IMG/VR virus record: IMGVR_UViG_3300010354_000636
Span: 1 to 24,227 of that record
Reading direction: 5' to 3' (one strand)
DNA: 24,227 nt
From: a virus
The notes beneath the pieces were generated by a model that saw nothing but the letters and a program-made list of their open reading frames with translations, made no database searches and was not told the DNA's origin. This document shows, in pieces, positions 17,317-24,001 of the stretch. A program made the translations under genes and the position numbers. How positions within the stretch are numbered: the stretch's first letter is position 1; each line of letters starts with the position of its first letter.

Positions 17317-18745
17317 TAGTCACTTCTTTCTCTTTTTTAGGTTTATTTAAATTTATAACAAAATCATCTTGATAATCAATATAGAAAACAGTTCCTTTTG
17401 GAACCTGATCCTCAACTATTGTATCAGCAATGGAGTTTTCTATATGTTCTCTTCTTATCTGAGAAAGTCCTCTTGCACCTTTAATAGTGTCTAGCCCCTT
17501 GTCAATAATTGCATCGACAACAGAGTCCGTGTAAATTAAAGAATAACCTTTATTTAAAAGTTTTGTTTTAACAACTGACATTTCTAATTCTGCTATTTGC
17601 AGCAAATCTTTTCTTGAGAGATGGTTAAATACAACAATTTTATCTAGTCTATTAATAAACTCTGGTTTAAAGTGTTTACGAACAGCTTCTCTAGTATTCT
17701 TTTCGGTAATCTCTCTTTTTGGGATTTGTATTGTTTTTGCCGAAAAATCAACTCTTCCGGTAAATCCGGCAGAAGTTTTTAGTAGATCATCAGAAATCTT
17801 GTCATTACCTAAGTTAGTTGTCATGATGATAATTGTATTTCTAAAACTAACTTGACGACCTTTGTTGTCAGTTAGAGTTCCATCTTCAAATACTCTTAAA
17901 AATGTATTCCATAAATCTTGATGAGCTTTTTCTACTTCATCAAGCAATACGACAGTATTTGGGTATTTCTTAATTAAGTTAATCAACTGACCACCATCTT
18001 CGTGGCCAATGTAACCAGGGGGTGAACCTATAAGTTTTTGATTTTCGTGCTTGTGTTGAAATTCGCCACAGTCAATTCTAACCATGGAATTATCATTGCC
18101 ATAAAGATATCTATGCAAACTGTTTGCAAGGTGTGTTTTACCAACTCCAGAAGCTCCAGCAAATAAGAATACTCCTATTGGTCTATTCTCATCATTCATT
18201 CCTGCATAGGCTCTTTTTAAAGATGAACAGATTGCTTCAATAGCTTCATCTTGTCCAATAATGTTTTTCTTTAAATGAGATTCTAAGCCAAGAAATTTTT
18301 CTTTAGAAATCTTCTTAGGCTTAGGCTTTTGTCTTGTTTCGGTATTTTTCTTTAAACCTTTATTAAAGAATTCTTCTAATTCAGGTGGAAGATCACTTAA
18401 ATCTGGAAGATCATTCTTTGTCTTTGGCTGCGGACGATTATTCGTTTGATTTTTAGTATAAGCTAAATCAATCCACTGATCTATGTCTAGACCAGGATTA
18501 AGCATTATGCAACCTGAATATAGTGCATCTAAACACTTTTCTGCTGCAGCACGTGACATTGCTCTTAGTGATTCTGCAACATCTGTTTTTATGTTAAAAA
18601 TAACAGATTCCAAAATAGCCTTACGATACTCTTTCGTAGGCTTATCTTCTATTTCGGCAAGAAGTGTTTTTGCCTCTTCTGGCTCAAGAACCTTGTACTT
18701 AACATAAGTTGCTAGTTCTGGCACATATATTTGATAAATATTCAT
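17309..18745 (-). CDS. stand-alone Clp/Hsp100 D2-type AAA+ ATPase
   Basis: This 478-aa protein has a single AAA+ module of the ClpA/B/C second-domain type. It shows NIIGQDEAI (161-169), Walker A GASGVGKT (197-204), a pore loop in SPPGYIGHEDGG (241-252), Walker B VVLLDE (265-270), sensor region IIIMTTNLG and an arginine-finger motif FINRLD (R366), then the small D2-C domain. Residues 1-100 are a novel helical N domain replacing the usual N and D1 domains, joined by a Lys/Pro-rich linker. A SAGF loop (about 325-328) sits where Clp unfoldases carry the IGF/VGF loop that docks on ClpP. No ClpP is encoded here, so host ClpP or a protease-free remodelling role are both possible. The start has a GAGG site six bases upstream. 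It is the first gene of the late operon. Confidence 0.9.
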   Translation of the reverse strand: MNIYQIYVPELATYVKYKVLEPEEAKTLLAEIEDKPTKEYRKAILESVIFNIKTDVAESLRAMSRAAAEKCLDALYSGCIMLNPGLDIDQWIDLAYTKNQTNNRPQPKTKNDLPDLSDLPPELEEFFNKGLKKNTETRQKPKPKKISKEKFLGLESHLKKNIIGQDEAIEAICSSLKRAYAGMNDENRPIGVFLFAGASGVGKTHLANSLHRYLYGNDNSMVRIDCGEFQHKHENQKLIGSPPGYIGHEDGGQLINLIKKYPNTVVLLDEVEKAHQDLWNTFLRVFEDGTLTDNKGRQVSFRNTIIIMTTNLGNDKISDDLLKTSAGFTGRVDFSAKTIQIPKREITEKNTREAVRKHFKPEFINRLDKIVVFNHLSRKDLLQIAELEMSVVKTKLLNKGYSLIYTDSVVDAIIDKGLDTIKGARGLSQIRREHIENSIADTIVEDQVPKGTVFYIDYQDDFVINLNKPKKEKEVTND

Positions 18746-18955
18746 ATGTAGCCTCTTGTTTGCTTTAATAAAATAGTAACACTTAAAAAAAGTTTATTTC
18801 TAAAGCAAGATGCCACACTATATAAGTATACTTATATAAGTTATCTTATCTATATAAGATGATACTGATTTGACGTTTGTGTTTTTGGACACTTTGGTTA
18901 CTTCAGTTCTCTTATATAGGAGTATACTCATCTAGCGTGGATCTTGTCAAGTAGA
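18746..18955. promoter_or_regulatory. divergent intergenic region with nested palindromes
   Basis: There is no gene here. The stretch contains a perfect 20-bp palindrome at 18819-18838 (TATATAAGTATACTTATATA), a hairpin at 18843-18860 (ATCTTAT, CTAT loop, ATAAGAT) and a 10-bp palindrome GAGTATACTC at 18920-18929. The first and third share an AGTATACT core and nearby TATATA, like repeated operators. The region lies between the first late gene and the recA-side genes, so operator or replication-origin roles are plausible. Neither is shown by the sequence alone. Confidence 0.5.
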
Positions 18956-19117
18956 TCAGGAAATATCTTCGATAGATGGATGTGGGTAAGTGCAAGGTCC
19001 TGAAAAATGCCAGTAACGCAAAAGGTCATCTACTGTTTCAACTCTCTTATAGAGAATTATCATTGCTCGTTGGAATTCTAACTTTACATCAATGTTATTC
19101 TGGGGAAGTCGTTTCAT
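18956..19117 (-). CDS. hypothetical 53-aa protein
   Basis: The chosen start is the ATG of MKRLPQNNID (19117), with GGAG five bases upstream. The open frame extends further upstream, but there it lacks a good start. The protein continues through LEFQRAMIILYKRVETV to PHPSIEDIS and looks like a short helical regulator or adaptor. It is transcribed away from recA, from the same intergenic block. No family is recognised. Confidence 0.55.
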   Translation of the reverse strand: MKRLPQNNIDVKLEFQRAMIILYKRVETVDDLLRYWHFSGPCTYPHPSIEDIS

Positions 19118-19148
19118 TTGTGCTCCAAGTCTTGTATACTGCGAATTA

Positions 19149-19177
19149 TTTACGTTAACAAGTATACCATTTATAAA
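19149..19177 (+). promoter_or_regulatory. candidate promoter for the recA operon
   Basis: TTTACG (19149-19154), a 17-bp spacer and TATAAA (19172-19177) fit a sigma70-type promoter. They lie just upstream of the GTG of the 62-aa gene, leaving a very short leader. The assignment rests on sequence match and position only. Confidence 0.45.
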
Positions 19178-19194
19178 ATGAAAAGAGTTATAAG

Positions 19195-19383
19195 GTGACC
19201 GGTTCACAAAGACTAAAAGAACTTTACAATCTTCTAGACAAGATAGACCTATCAATGCTGGGCAACGACTGGCAATCAAAGAAGATGTTGAAAGAATTAC
19301 GAAGCAAAGTAGTGGATCAAATAAAAGATCTACAACTCAGAAATAGAAACACGGATATGGTAGAATATATACATGGCAGATGA
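19195..19383 (+). CDS. hypothetical 62-aa coiled-coil protein upstream of recA
   Basis: The product is a 62-aa, highly helical protein (LKELYNLLDKID through LKELRSKVVDQIKDL) that looks like a short coiled coil. It starts with GTG; an ATG in another frame nearby stops at once. The ribosome-binding site is weak (AAGAG). It overlaps the recA start by 11 bases, so the two are likely coupled. It may be a small RecA modulator, but that is inference from position. Confidence 0.65.
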   Translation: MTGSQRLKELYNLLDKIDLSMLGNDWQSKKMLKELRSKVVDQIKDLQLRNRNTDMVEYIHGR

Positions 19384-20368
19384 TAAATCACTCGAACTAG
19401 CTATTGCCCAACTCGAAAGACAATTTGGAGCTGGAGCAGTAATGAGACTAGGTTCATCTAAAGTAGAACAGTGGCCATCAGTATCAACTGGTGCATTGTC
19501 TCTAGATATGATCCTAGGCATTGGCGGACTTCCACTTGGAAGAGTTGTAGAAATCTATGGACCAGAATCTTCTGGCAAGTCAACAATCTCTTTAACAGTT
19601 GTTGCTGAAGCCCAAAAGATGGGACTCAAGTGTGCATACATCGATGCAGAACACGCATTGGATCCAACGTACATGAGTGCCCTTGGTGTCAATCTTGATG
19701 ATCTACTACTTGCTCAACCAGATTATGGCGAACAAGCTTTAGAGATTGCTGACAAGTTAATAAGAACAGGTGAGCTTGGAGTTGTGGTTATAGACTCAGT
19801 GGCGGCTCTTGTTCCTAAAGCAGAGCTTGAAGGTGATATGGAAGCTAATCAGATGGGCTTGCAAGCTCGCATGATGTCTAAAGGTCTTCGTAAGATTGTT
19901 GGTCTCGCCAATGAACACAAAACTCTTGTTATCTTTATTAATCAACTTCGTATGAAGATTGGCATTATGTTTGGCAATCCTGAGACAACACCAGGTGGAC
20001 GAGCATTACCTTATGCATCTTCTGTGCGAATTGACATCCGCAAGAAAGAAGATCTTAAAGATAAGTCTGGTGACTCTATCGGCATCAAAGTAAAAGCCAA
20101 GGTCATTAAGAACAAGATGGCACCCCCACTAAAGGTCACTGAGTTTGATATCTATTACGGAAAAGGTGTAGACAATCTCGGATGCCTACTTGACGTAGCA
20201 ATGTCAAGAGGAATCTTTACACAACGAGGAGCTTGGGTTTACTATGAAGGAGAATCCTTCTCACAAGGTAGAGACAACGCTATAGATAAACTAAAGCAGG
20301 ATCCAGAGTTAGTACAGAAACTAGAGGAGCAAATCAAAAATGGGCTTCGAACCGACGTCGTGTCCTGA
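19373..20368 (+). CDS. recA: RecA recombinase
   Basis: This 331-aa protein is a full bacterial-type RecA, the ATP-dependent strand-exchange protein. It has Walker A GPESSGKST (63-71), catalytic Glu in DAEHALD (E93), Walker B VVVIDS (D141), loop L1 near EGDMEANQMG (154-163) and loop L2 in RMKIGIMFGNPETTPGG (193-209). It lacks the long acidic C-terminal tail of host RecA proteins and has Pro where many have Thr in the L2 TT(T/P)GG motif. Phage-encoded RecA supports recombination-dependent replication or repair. The start overlaps the 62-aa gene, and the 3' end overlaps the next zinc-ribbon ORF by 29 bases. No CGG codon occurs in frame. Confidence 0.97.
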   Translation: MADDKSLELAIAQLERQFGAGAVMRLGSSKVEQWPSVSTGALSLDMILGIGGLPLGRVVEIYGPESSGKSTISLTVVAEAQKMGLKCAYIDAEHALDPTYMSALGVNLDDLLLAQPDYGEQALEIADKLIRTGELGVVVIDSVAALVPKAELEGDMEANQMGLQARMMSKGLRKIVGLANEHKTLVIFINQLRMKIGIMFGNPETTPGGRALPYASSVRIDIRKKEDLKDKSGDSIGIKVKAKVIKNKMAPPLKVTEFDIYYGKGVDNLGCLLDVAMSRGIFTQRGAWVYYEGESFSQGRDNAIDKLKQDPELVQKLEEQIKNGLRTDVVS

Positions 20369-20501
20369 TTGTAAGTACCCCCCTAACTTTATTCTCAATG
20401 CTCTGCCCAAAGAAGATTATGAAGATAACAAACAACGTTATGACGTAAGATGTCGTGACTGTGGAGACTATTGGGTGGAGATTGATGAAGAAAGTAATTA
20501 G
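20340..20501 (+). CDS. small zinc-ribbon protein, 53 aa
   Basis: A short ORF in a different frame starts inside the recA 3' end. It encodes MGFEPTSCPDCKYPPN and later CRDCGDYW, giving two CxxC knuckles (C8/C11 and C38/C41), the standard zinc-ribbon layout. The acidic end overlaps the next small ORF. It is probably translationally coupled to recA. Function is unknown, although nucleic-acid binding is common for this fold. Confidence 0.65.
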   Translation: MGFEPTSCPDCKYPPNFILNALPKEDYEDNKQRYDVRCRDCGDYWVEIDEESN

Positions 20502-20616
20502 ACACTATAGAGTAATTAAGTCTGATAACAAAAAGACAACAGGAAAGAAACAGAAAGCCTCACAGGTTGATAATTACGTTTCCTACTATGAGTTATTTAA
20601 GTCACTATCTAAATAG
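20485..20616 (+). CDS. hypothetical 43-aa basic protein
   Basis: This short, Lys-rich ORF (MKKVIRHYRVIKSDNKK and onwards to YYELFKSLSK) overlaps the preceding zinc-ribbon gene by 17 bases. The overlap and the uninterrupted frame support expression, but at 43 aa it could also be spurious. Its high positive charge suggests nucleic-acid contact. No family is recognised. It is followed by a 91-bp AT-rich gap before the 92-aa gene. Confidence 0.45.
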   Translation: MKKVIRHYRVIKSDNKKTTGKKQKASQVDNYVSYYELFKSLSK

Positions 20617-20707
20617 CCCACCTTTCCGCCCGCAAAATTTTTTTGGAATTTTTTTAACTTTTCAACGTTACTATAGAGAACATAGTTAATCTATAGATAG
20701 GAACTAA

Positions 20708-20986
20708 ATGGACTTTTTTGATCAGTTCATGAGCTTTTTCGAGAACGAAACTTCTCGTCAAGAGTTCATGGACTTTTTACTTCCTGATGGTATGGACGCA
20801 GCTGAAAAGATGATTACTGGTCATGTCTCTGAAAGAGGCGAGATAGTCTTTTCTGTGTTCTCCATGGAGGAGTGGGAACTTATTCTAGAGATGTCTAAGA
20901 TCATCAAGAAAGATGTTGAAGACATAGTAAAAGACCTCGGCCCAGACGAAGTACATCAACTGTACATAGGTCCGAACCGAGGCTAA
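20708..20986 (+). CDS. hypothetical 92-aa acidic protein
   Basis: The product is a 92-aa, Met/Glu/Phe-rich acidic protein with mostly helical character. It is preceded by TAGGA at about five bases and by a 91-bp AT-rich gap that contains two short poly-T stretches and possibly its own promoter. It ends three bases before the stop of the convergent minus-strand gene, so the two 3' ends face each other. The small size, acidity and isolated position resemble phage anti-host or inhibitor proteins, but no specific evidence supports this. Confidence 0.75.
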   Translation: MDFFDQFMSFFENETSRQEFMDFLLPDGMDAAEKMITGHVSERGEIVFSVFSMEEWELILEMSKIIKKDVEDIVKDLGPDEVHQLYIGPNRG

Positions 20987-20989
20987 TGC

Positions 20990-21559
20990 TTAGCTAATAA
21001 ATTCTGTAGGCTCGCCTGACAAACAATTAAGGTTGTAGGCTCCATAGACTACACATCCATAGATTTCCTGAGCTAAACGCTTTGAGCGTATAGTTCCAAA
21101 CAAACTATTAACATATTGATGATCAGTGAGATATTCCACTGGTCTTTTTTTATTCCCTTTTGTCACAAAGCTATAGATCTTAGCCTTGTCTAGCTCTAGA
21201 TGTTCATGAATGTGTGAAGGTACCACATCATCACAGTATTGATAGTTGATAAAAACGCCCGCATCAAATTTCAAATTCTTATCATCGTATAATCCATACA
21301 GGACATTACAGTCAATGCCATGACCCATAAAGATAACATTATCATAGTTATCTCTCAGATACGGTATAAGGTTTCTGAACAGGGCTTTAGCGTTTGCCTT
21401 TAGCGATAGGTTCTCATTGTATGAGAAAAGATATACATCATGTTGTAGAGAGAATTGATTGAGAATGTTATTAGCTTGAAATAACTTCTCTGATCCTACT
21501 ATTAAATTTCTGTGTGTTTTGTTAGGCATTGTCGATATTGTCTCAGTCGTTGTATCCAT
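20990..21559 (-). CDS. hypothetical protein with GHG motif (caspase-like or hydrolase-like fold possible), about 189 aa
   Basis: The protein shows an alternating beta/alpha pattern. A strand NVIFMGHGID is followed 29 residues after its His by a second strand ending in a Cys (VFINYQYCDD). That His-Gly then Cys arrangement is what caspase/gingipain-type cysteine peptidases show. A lone GHG could also suggest an alpha/beta-hydrolase fold, but the usual GxSxG serine is missing. I keep the call open. Starts at 21559 (MDTTTETIS, with GGA five bases upstream) and 21529 (MPNKTHRNL) are both possible. It overlaps the end of the preceding zinc-ribbon gene. Confidence 0.7.
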   Translation of the reverse strand: MDTTTETISTMPNKTHRNLIVGSEKLFQANNILNQFSLQHDVYLFSYNENLSLKANAKALFRNLIPYLRDNYDNVIFMGHGIDCNVLYGLYDDKNLKFDAGVFINYQYCDDVVPSHIHEHLELDKAKIYSFVTKGNKKRPVEYLTDHQYVNSLFGTIRSKRLAQEIYGCVVYGAYNLNCLSGEPTEFIS

Positions 21560-21740
21560 AGTTATCCATATCAAAGTCGACATATTCGTCTACGTAGCCT
21601 TTATCGATGTAGCGTGATGAGTAAGCTGATACTGGCTCTAGGTCTACCCATTGTGAGCAGTCAGGGCATCTTAGGGATGTAGAGATAGAGTCTTTAACAA
21701 TAAACTCTGATCCACATTTATCACAGCACATGAAGTCCAT
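21543..21740 (-). CDS. zinc-ribbon protein, 65 aa
   Basis: The start is placed at MDFMCCDKCG because AAAGGAAAG lies just upstream; a longer frame with upstream ATG exists but has no such site. Cysteines C6/C9 and C25/C28 make a zinc ribbon, followed by an acidic Tyr/Asp-rich tail ending DMDNYGYND. The gene leads the two-gene minus-strand unit that also carries the GHG protein, so the two likely share a transcript. Such ribbons often act in DNA or RNA binding or as small adaptors. Confidence 0.75.
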   Translation of the reverse strand: MDFMCCDKCGSEFIVKDSISTSLRCPDCSQWVDLEPVSAYSSRYIDKGYVDEYVDFDMDNYGYND

Positions 21741-22004
21741 TTTGTCTTTCCTTTGTTTGGTGATTTTTTCGCCGGCCTTTCCGACGGGGAGAAAACTATC
21801 AGGTCCCCAACCACTTTGCAACCCCATTTGGGAATTTTCTTGGATTTTTTTCTGAACCTATATAAGGGCGTATACAGGTGTATAAAAATCATTAAGGGTA
21901 GAAATAGGGAAAAATTTTTAGGGTGGTAATAGTGGATACATGTTTACATTAGAACTTTTTAACGTGCCCACCGGGGTATGGGGTTTTAATGAGGAAAGGA
22001 AAGC
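21741..22004. promoter_or_regulatory. divergent intergenic region between 65-aa and HAD genes
   Basis: No convincing gene is seen in this 264-bp gap. On the minus strand TTGCAA (21816-21821), a 17-bp spacer and TAGTTT (21793-21798) give a weak promoter for the 65-aa gene. The plus-strand side holds TATATAAGGGCGTATACA near 21860, resembling the AGTATACT palindrome region near recA. A strong GAGGAAAGGAAAG site precedes the HAD start. The stretch also carries one of the six CGCCGGC heptamers. Confidence 0.4.
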
Positions 22005-22460
22005 ATGAAGAATTGGACAGAGAAGAAGGAAGTTATGAAGGCTGTATTAGTTGACATTGATGGAACAATTGTTACGGCTACTCCTAATTGGAGTATGGAA
22101 AGGAATAGTGAATGGGAGATGGAAACTGTTAATGCAAGTGCATTGGATGGTGGAATTGAATTGTTGAAGAAGTTTAAGGAAGAAGGATATGTGTTGGTGT
22201 TCTTGACAGCACGGGGTCAGGGATGCAAGAAGTATACAGTAAAGAAGCTTAAAGAGATTGGTGTGTGGGGCATGGTTGATTCTATGTGGCATAGGCCTAT
22301 GCGGTATGAGAATGTGTCTTCTTCTGTGTATAAGGAAGCGATGATCAAGATGTTGATGAAGAAGTGGGACTTTGAGTGGGCTATGGATGATGAGGATAAG
22401 AACCTTGTTGTTATGGAGAAGATGGGTATGAAAGTCATTGATGCAAAGGTGTGGTGGTGA
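22005..22460 (+). CDS. HAD-superfamily phosphatase (Pnkp-3'-phosphatase-like)
   Basis: The 151-aa protein has all main HAD motifs: DIDGT (D17, D19) as nucleophile and acid, LTARG (T68) as motif II, a Lys near residue 110 as motif III, and DDEDKN (D128/D129) as motif IV. This small single-domain layout resembles the phosphatase half of phage polynucleotide-kinase-type enzymes or nucleotide phosphatases; the substrate cannot be told. The start has a strong AGGAAAGGAAAG site. Two CGG codons encode Arg in frame (R70 in the conserved LTARG, R100), showing that CGG is read normally here. Codon use is G-rich and unlike the left operon. Confidence 0.85.
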   Translation: MKNWTEKKEVMKAVLVDIDGTIVTATPNWSMERNSEWEMETVNASALDGGIELLKKFKEEGYVLVFLTARGQGCKKYTVKKLKEIGVWGMVDSMWHRPMRYENVSSSVYKEAMIKMLMKKWDFEWAMDDEDKNLVVMEKMGMKVIDAKVWW

Positions 22461-22495
22461 AATTGAAGTTTAAGGGAAATAAGGGAGTAAAGGTC

Positions 22496-22723
22496 ATGGA
22501 AAAGATGATGTCGATTCTTCAGTGGATTGGTACTGCATTGGTTATTGCATTGCAAGTATCGGTTAATTTTGGTGGTCCAGCATGGGTGTCAGTGATGTTT
22601 TCGGTTACATCAGCTGTGGTGTGGACTACAAGTGCAATCATGATGAAGAACAAGCAGTTGGTTATTACCAATGGTGCATGTTTGGCATTTGGTTTTATCG
22701 GAGTAGCCCGAGTATTCGGGTGA
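22496..22723 (+). CDS. small membrane protein, 75 aa
   Basis: The start is the ATG of MEKMMSILQW with GGGAG eight bases upstream; GTG codons overlapping the HAD stop are alternatives. The protein has hydrophobic stretches at about residues 8-22, 28-46 and 55-73, so two or three membrane helices, with a short MMKNKQ loop. No signal motif or known family is recognised. It lies 35 bp after the HAD gene in the same direction, so it is probably co-transcribed. Confidence 0.7.
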   Translation: MEKMMSILQWIGTALVIALQVSVNFGGPAWVSVMFSVTSAVVWTTSAIMMKNKQLVITNGACLAFGFIGVARVFG

Positions 22724-22764
22724 ATAACAAAATAAACAACAACAAAAAGAAAGAGGTAACTCAA

Positions 22765-23106
22765 ATGAGTACTCCAGCAGAGCAAATCAAAGAGATCTTC
22801 AGTGGTCTCGCCGGCCTTGCAAATGGCCTTAGCAGTGTGTTCGAAGAGAACGATGTCATGGAAAAGATTCTTTTCGCATGGCTGCTCTCAAAGGGCATGA
22901 ATACAAACGGCTACTCGCTCAAGCACTTCAACCGTGATGGAAACATGGAGTTCAAGCTTAAGGCTTACTCTGTTGCCAACGGTCAGAGCGAAGATATGCT
23001 CTACCATGCATCTCGTGCAGATCTCAAGCGTTGGGCTGAGAAGCACATGGCAGGTGTAGTGCCATCAACACAGCCAGTTCGTCCGATCATTCAGATCCAG
23101 AAGTAA
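22765..23106 (+). CDS. hypothetical 113-aa protein
   Basis: The product is a 113-aa protein beginning MSTPAEQIKEIF, with AGAGGT upstream at good spacing. A longer open frame reaches upstream but overlaps the membrane-protein gene and has no better start. The protein is helical in its first half and ends in a Pro/Ile-rich tail. No catalytic motif is visible. Codon use is G+C-richer than in the left operon. The tRNA-like element lies eight bases past its stop codon. Confidence 0.75.
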   Translation: MSTPAEQIKEIFSGLAGLANGLSSVFEENDVMEKILFAWLLSKGMNTNGYSLKHFNRDGNMEFKLKAYSVANGQSEDMLYHASRADLKRWAEKHMAGVVPSTQPVRPIIQIQK

Positions 23107-23113
23107 CTGGTTA

Positions 23114-23162
23114 TTCCTGCTCACATTGGGTGTTTAGCGTGGTTCGAATCCACGGCAGGAAA
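23114..23162 (+). ncRNA. anticodon-less tRNA-like element
   Basis: A perfect 7-bp acceptor stem (TTCCTGC with GCAGGAA), a 5-bp T stem (CGTGG with CCACG) and a canonical T loop TTCGAAT with all invariant bases (G53, T54, T55, C56, A58, C61) are present. Positions 8-48 of a normal tRNA, including the D and anticodon arms, are replaced by only 17 nt. CCA is not encoded. A deleted tRNA relic, a tRNA mimic, or the tRNA end of a longer structured RNA are the options. The downstream 120 nt also fold into small hairpins. Confidence 0.6.
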
Positions 23163-23163
23163 C

Positions 23164-23271
23164 TAGTCCTGGTTATTGGGGACTATAAATAAGCTGATAA
23201 CAGGAACCATGCGAATGATACTGGCATGTAAAACAACTTGTATTAGGAAACACATGAGCCTTAACAATGTG
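23164..23271 (+). other. hairpin-rich untranslated stretch after the tRNA-like element
   Basis: There is no gene here. Three small inverted repeats follow: TAGTCC/GGACTA (23164-23169 with 23180-23185), CATGC/GCATG (23208-23212 with 23224-23228) and CACAT/ATGTG (23251-23255 with 23267-23271). With the tRNA-like element they could form one structured RNA or a 5' leader of the next membrane-protein gene, whose AGGAGG site begins at 23278. Confidence 0.35.
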
Positions 23272-23289
23272 TCACATAGGAGGTCCGTA

Positions 23290-23574
23290 ATGGACACAAT
23301 CATCAACTGGTTCCGTGGATTGTCACGGAACGCACAAATCAGCATCATCATCGCATTGGCAGTCTTTACGCCTGTTGTAAGCGTGGTGTTCAGCATCGTG
23401 TTCGGTGGAATCGGTGCAATCTTTACTGTTCTGGGCTTTGTGCTTGGATACGTCAACTGGGGTATTGCTACCTTGTTGTTGTTGGGTTACGGTGGCTTTG
23501 TGTTTTACCGTTGGATCAACAGCGAAGATGAAAGTGAAGAAGAAGAAGATAACAGCTGGGATCCGTTCCGCTAA
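23290..23574 (+). CDS. membrane protein with acidic tail, 94 aa
   Basis: A very strong AGGAGG site lies seven bases before the ATG (MDTIINWFRG). Hydrophobic stretches at about residues 17-35, 38-52 and 57-71 suggest three short membrane helices with Gly-rich turns. They are followed by a highly acidic tail (about residues 76-94). One CGG codon encodes Arg in frame (SRNAQ). Small membrane proteins at phage genome ends often act in lysis or membrane disturbance, but no lysin is seen here. A strong terminator follows. Confidence 0.75.
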   Translation: MDTIINWFRGLSRNAQISIIIALAVFTPVVSVVFSIVFGGIGAIFTVLGFVLGYVNWGIATLLLLGYGGFVFYRWINSEDESEEEEDNSWDPFR

Positions 23575-23598
23575 TCTTTAGCTGAAACAAAGAAAGAT

Positions 23599-23637
23599 GT
23601 TCCCCTGGGGCTTTTGCCCTGGGGGAACTCTTTTTTT
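23599..23637 (+). terminator. strong rho-independent terminator
   Basis: A 13-bp GC-rich stem (GTTCCCCTGGGGC with GCCCTGGGGGAAC, two G-T wobbles) with a TTTT loop is followed by TC and seven T. This ends transcription from the preceding membrane-protein gene. Because the stem overlaps a possible upstream start, it also argues that the next gene begins later, at 23678. Confidence 0.9.
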
Positions 23638-23677
23638 ATGGGTAGGACCAAGGTCCCTAAACAAAGGAGAAATACCC

Positions 23678-24001
23678 ATGTACACATCAACCAACCAACA
23701 GAAAGGACGCAACATGCGTGCAATCTACATCAAACGAAGGATCATGGTAGCAATTGCTCCATTCCTGATCGTTGCAGGACTTGTTGGAATGGCCAAGTTT
23801 CTTGGTCAGCCGACATTCACCTGCACCGCTGCAGAAGTCACTCTCGTCAAGGGTGACAAGATCTGGAACATCGCAGATCGATTCTGCGAAGGCAACATCA
23901 CGGATGCTGCCGGAAAGATCATGGACGACAACGGAATTGAGGGCAAAGACCTTCATTCTCTTCGTCCCGGAACAATCATCATCATCAAGGAGGGAAAGTG
24001 A
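23678..24001 (+). CDS. membrane-anchored LysM-type protein, 107 aa
   Basis: The chosen ATG (MYTSTNQQKG) has AGGAG eight bases upstream; MRAIYIKR 36 bases later also has AAAGGA and is a credible alternative. A membrane segment (about residues 22-40) after a basic KRR stretch is followed by a periplasm-facing or external domain. There, VTLVKGDKIWNIADRFC through LHSLRPGTIIIIKEG matches a LysM-type fold that binds peptidoglycan. Two cysteines (C49, C70) could pair. The stop overlaps the next start (TGATG). A cell-wall-targeted or lysis-related role is inferred. Confidence 0.75.
   Translation: MYTSTNQQKGRNMRAIYIKRRIMVAIAPFLIVAGLVGMAKFLGQPTFTCTAAEVTLVKGDKIWNIADRFCEGNITDAAGKIMDDNGIEGKDLHSLRPGTIIIIKEGK

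Noticed and set aside
23114-23162. attP core carrying a host tRNA 3' end
   Set aside because: The matching 5' acceptor strand and short internal region are not expected of an attP core, and no integrase is in the window.
23184-23191. TATAAATA as a T4-type late promoter on the plus strand
   Set aside because: Single octamer in AT-rich DNA, not placed consistently before operons. No support beyond the string.
23597-23677. Upstream start of the LysM gene within the terminator
   Set aside because: The segment encodes the terminator hairpin and T tract. A good ribosome-binding site precedes the ATG at 23678.
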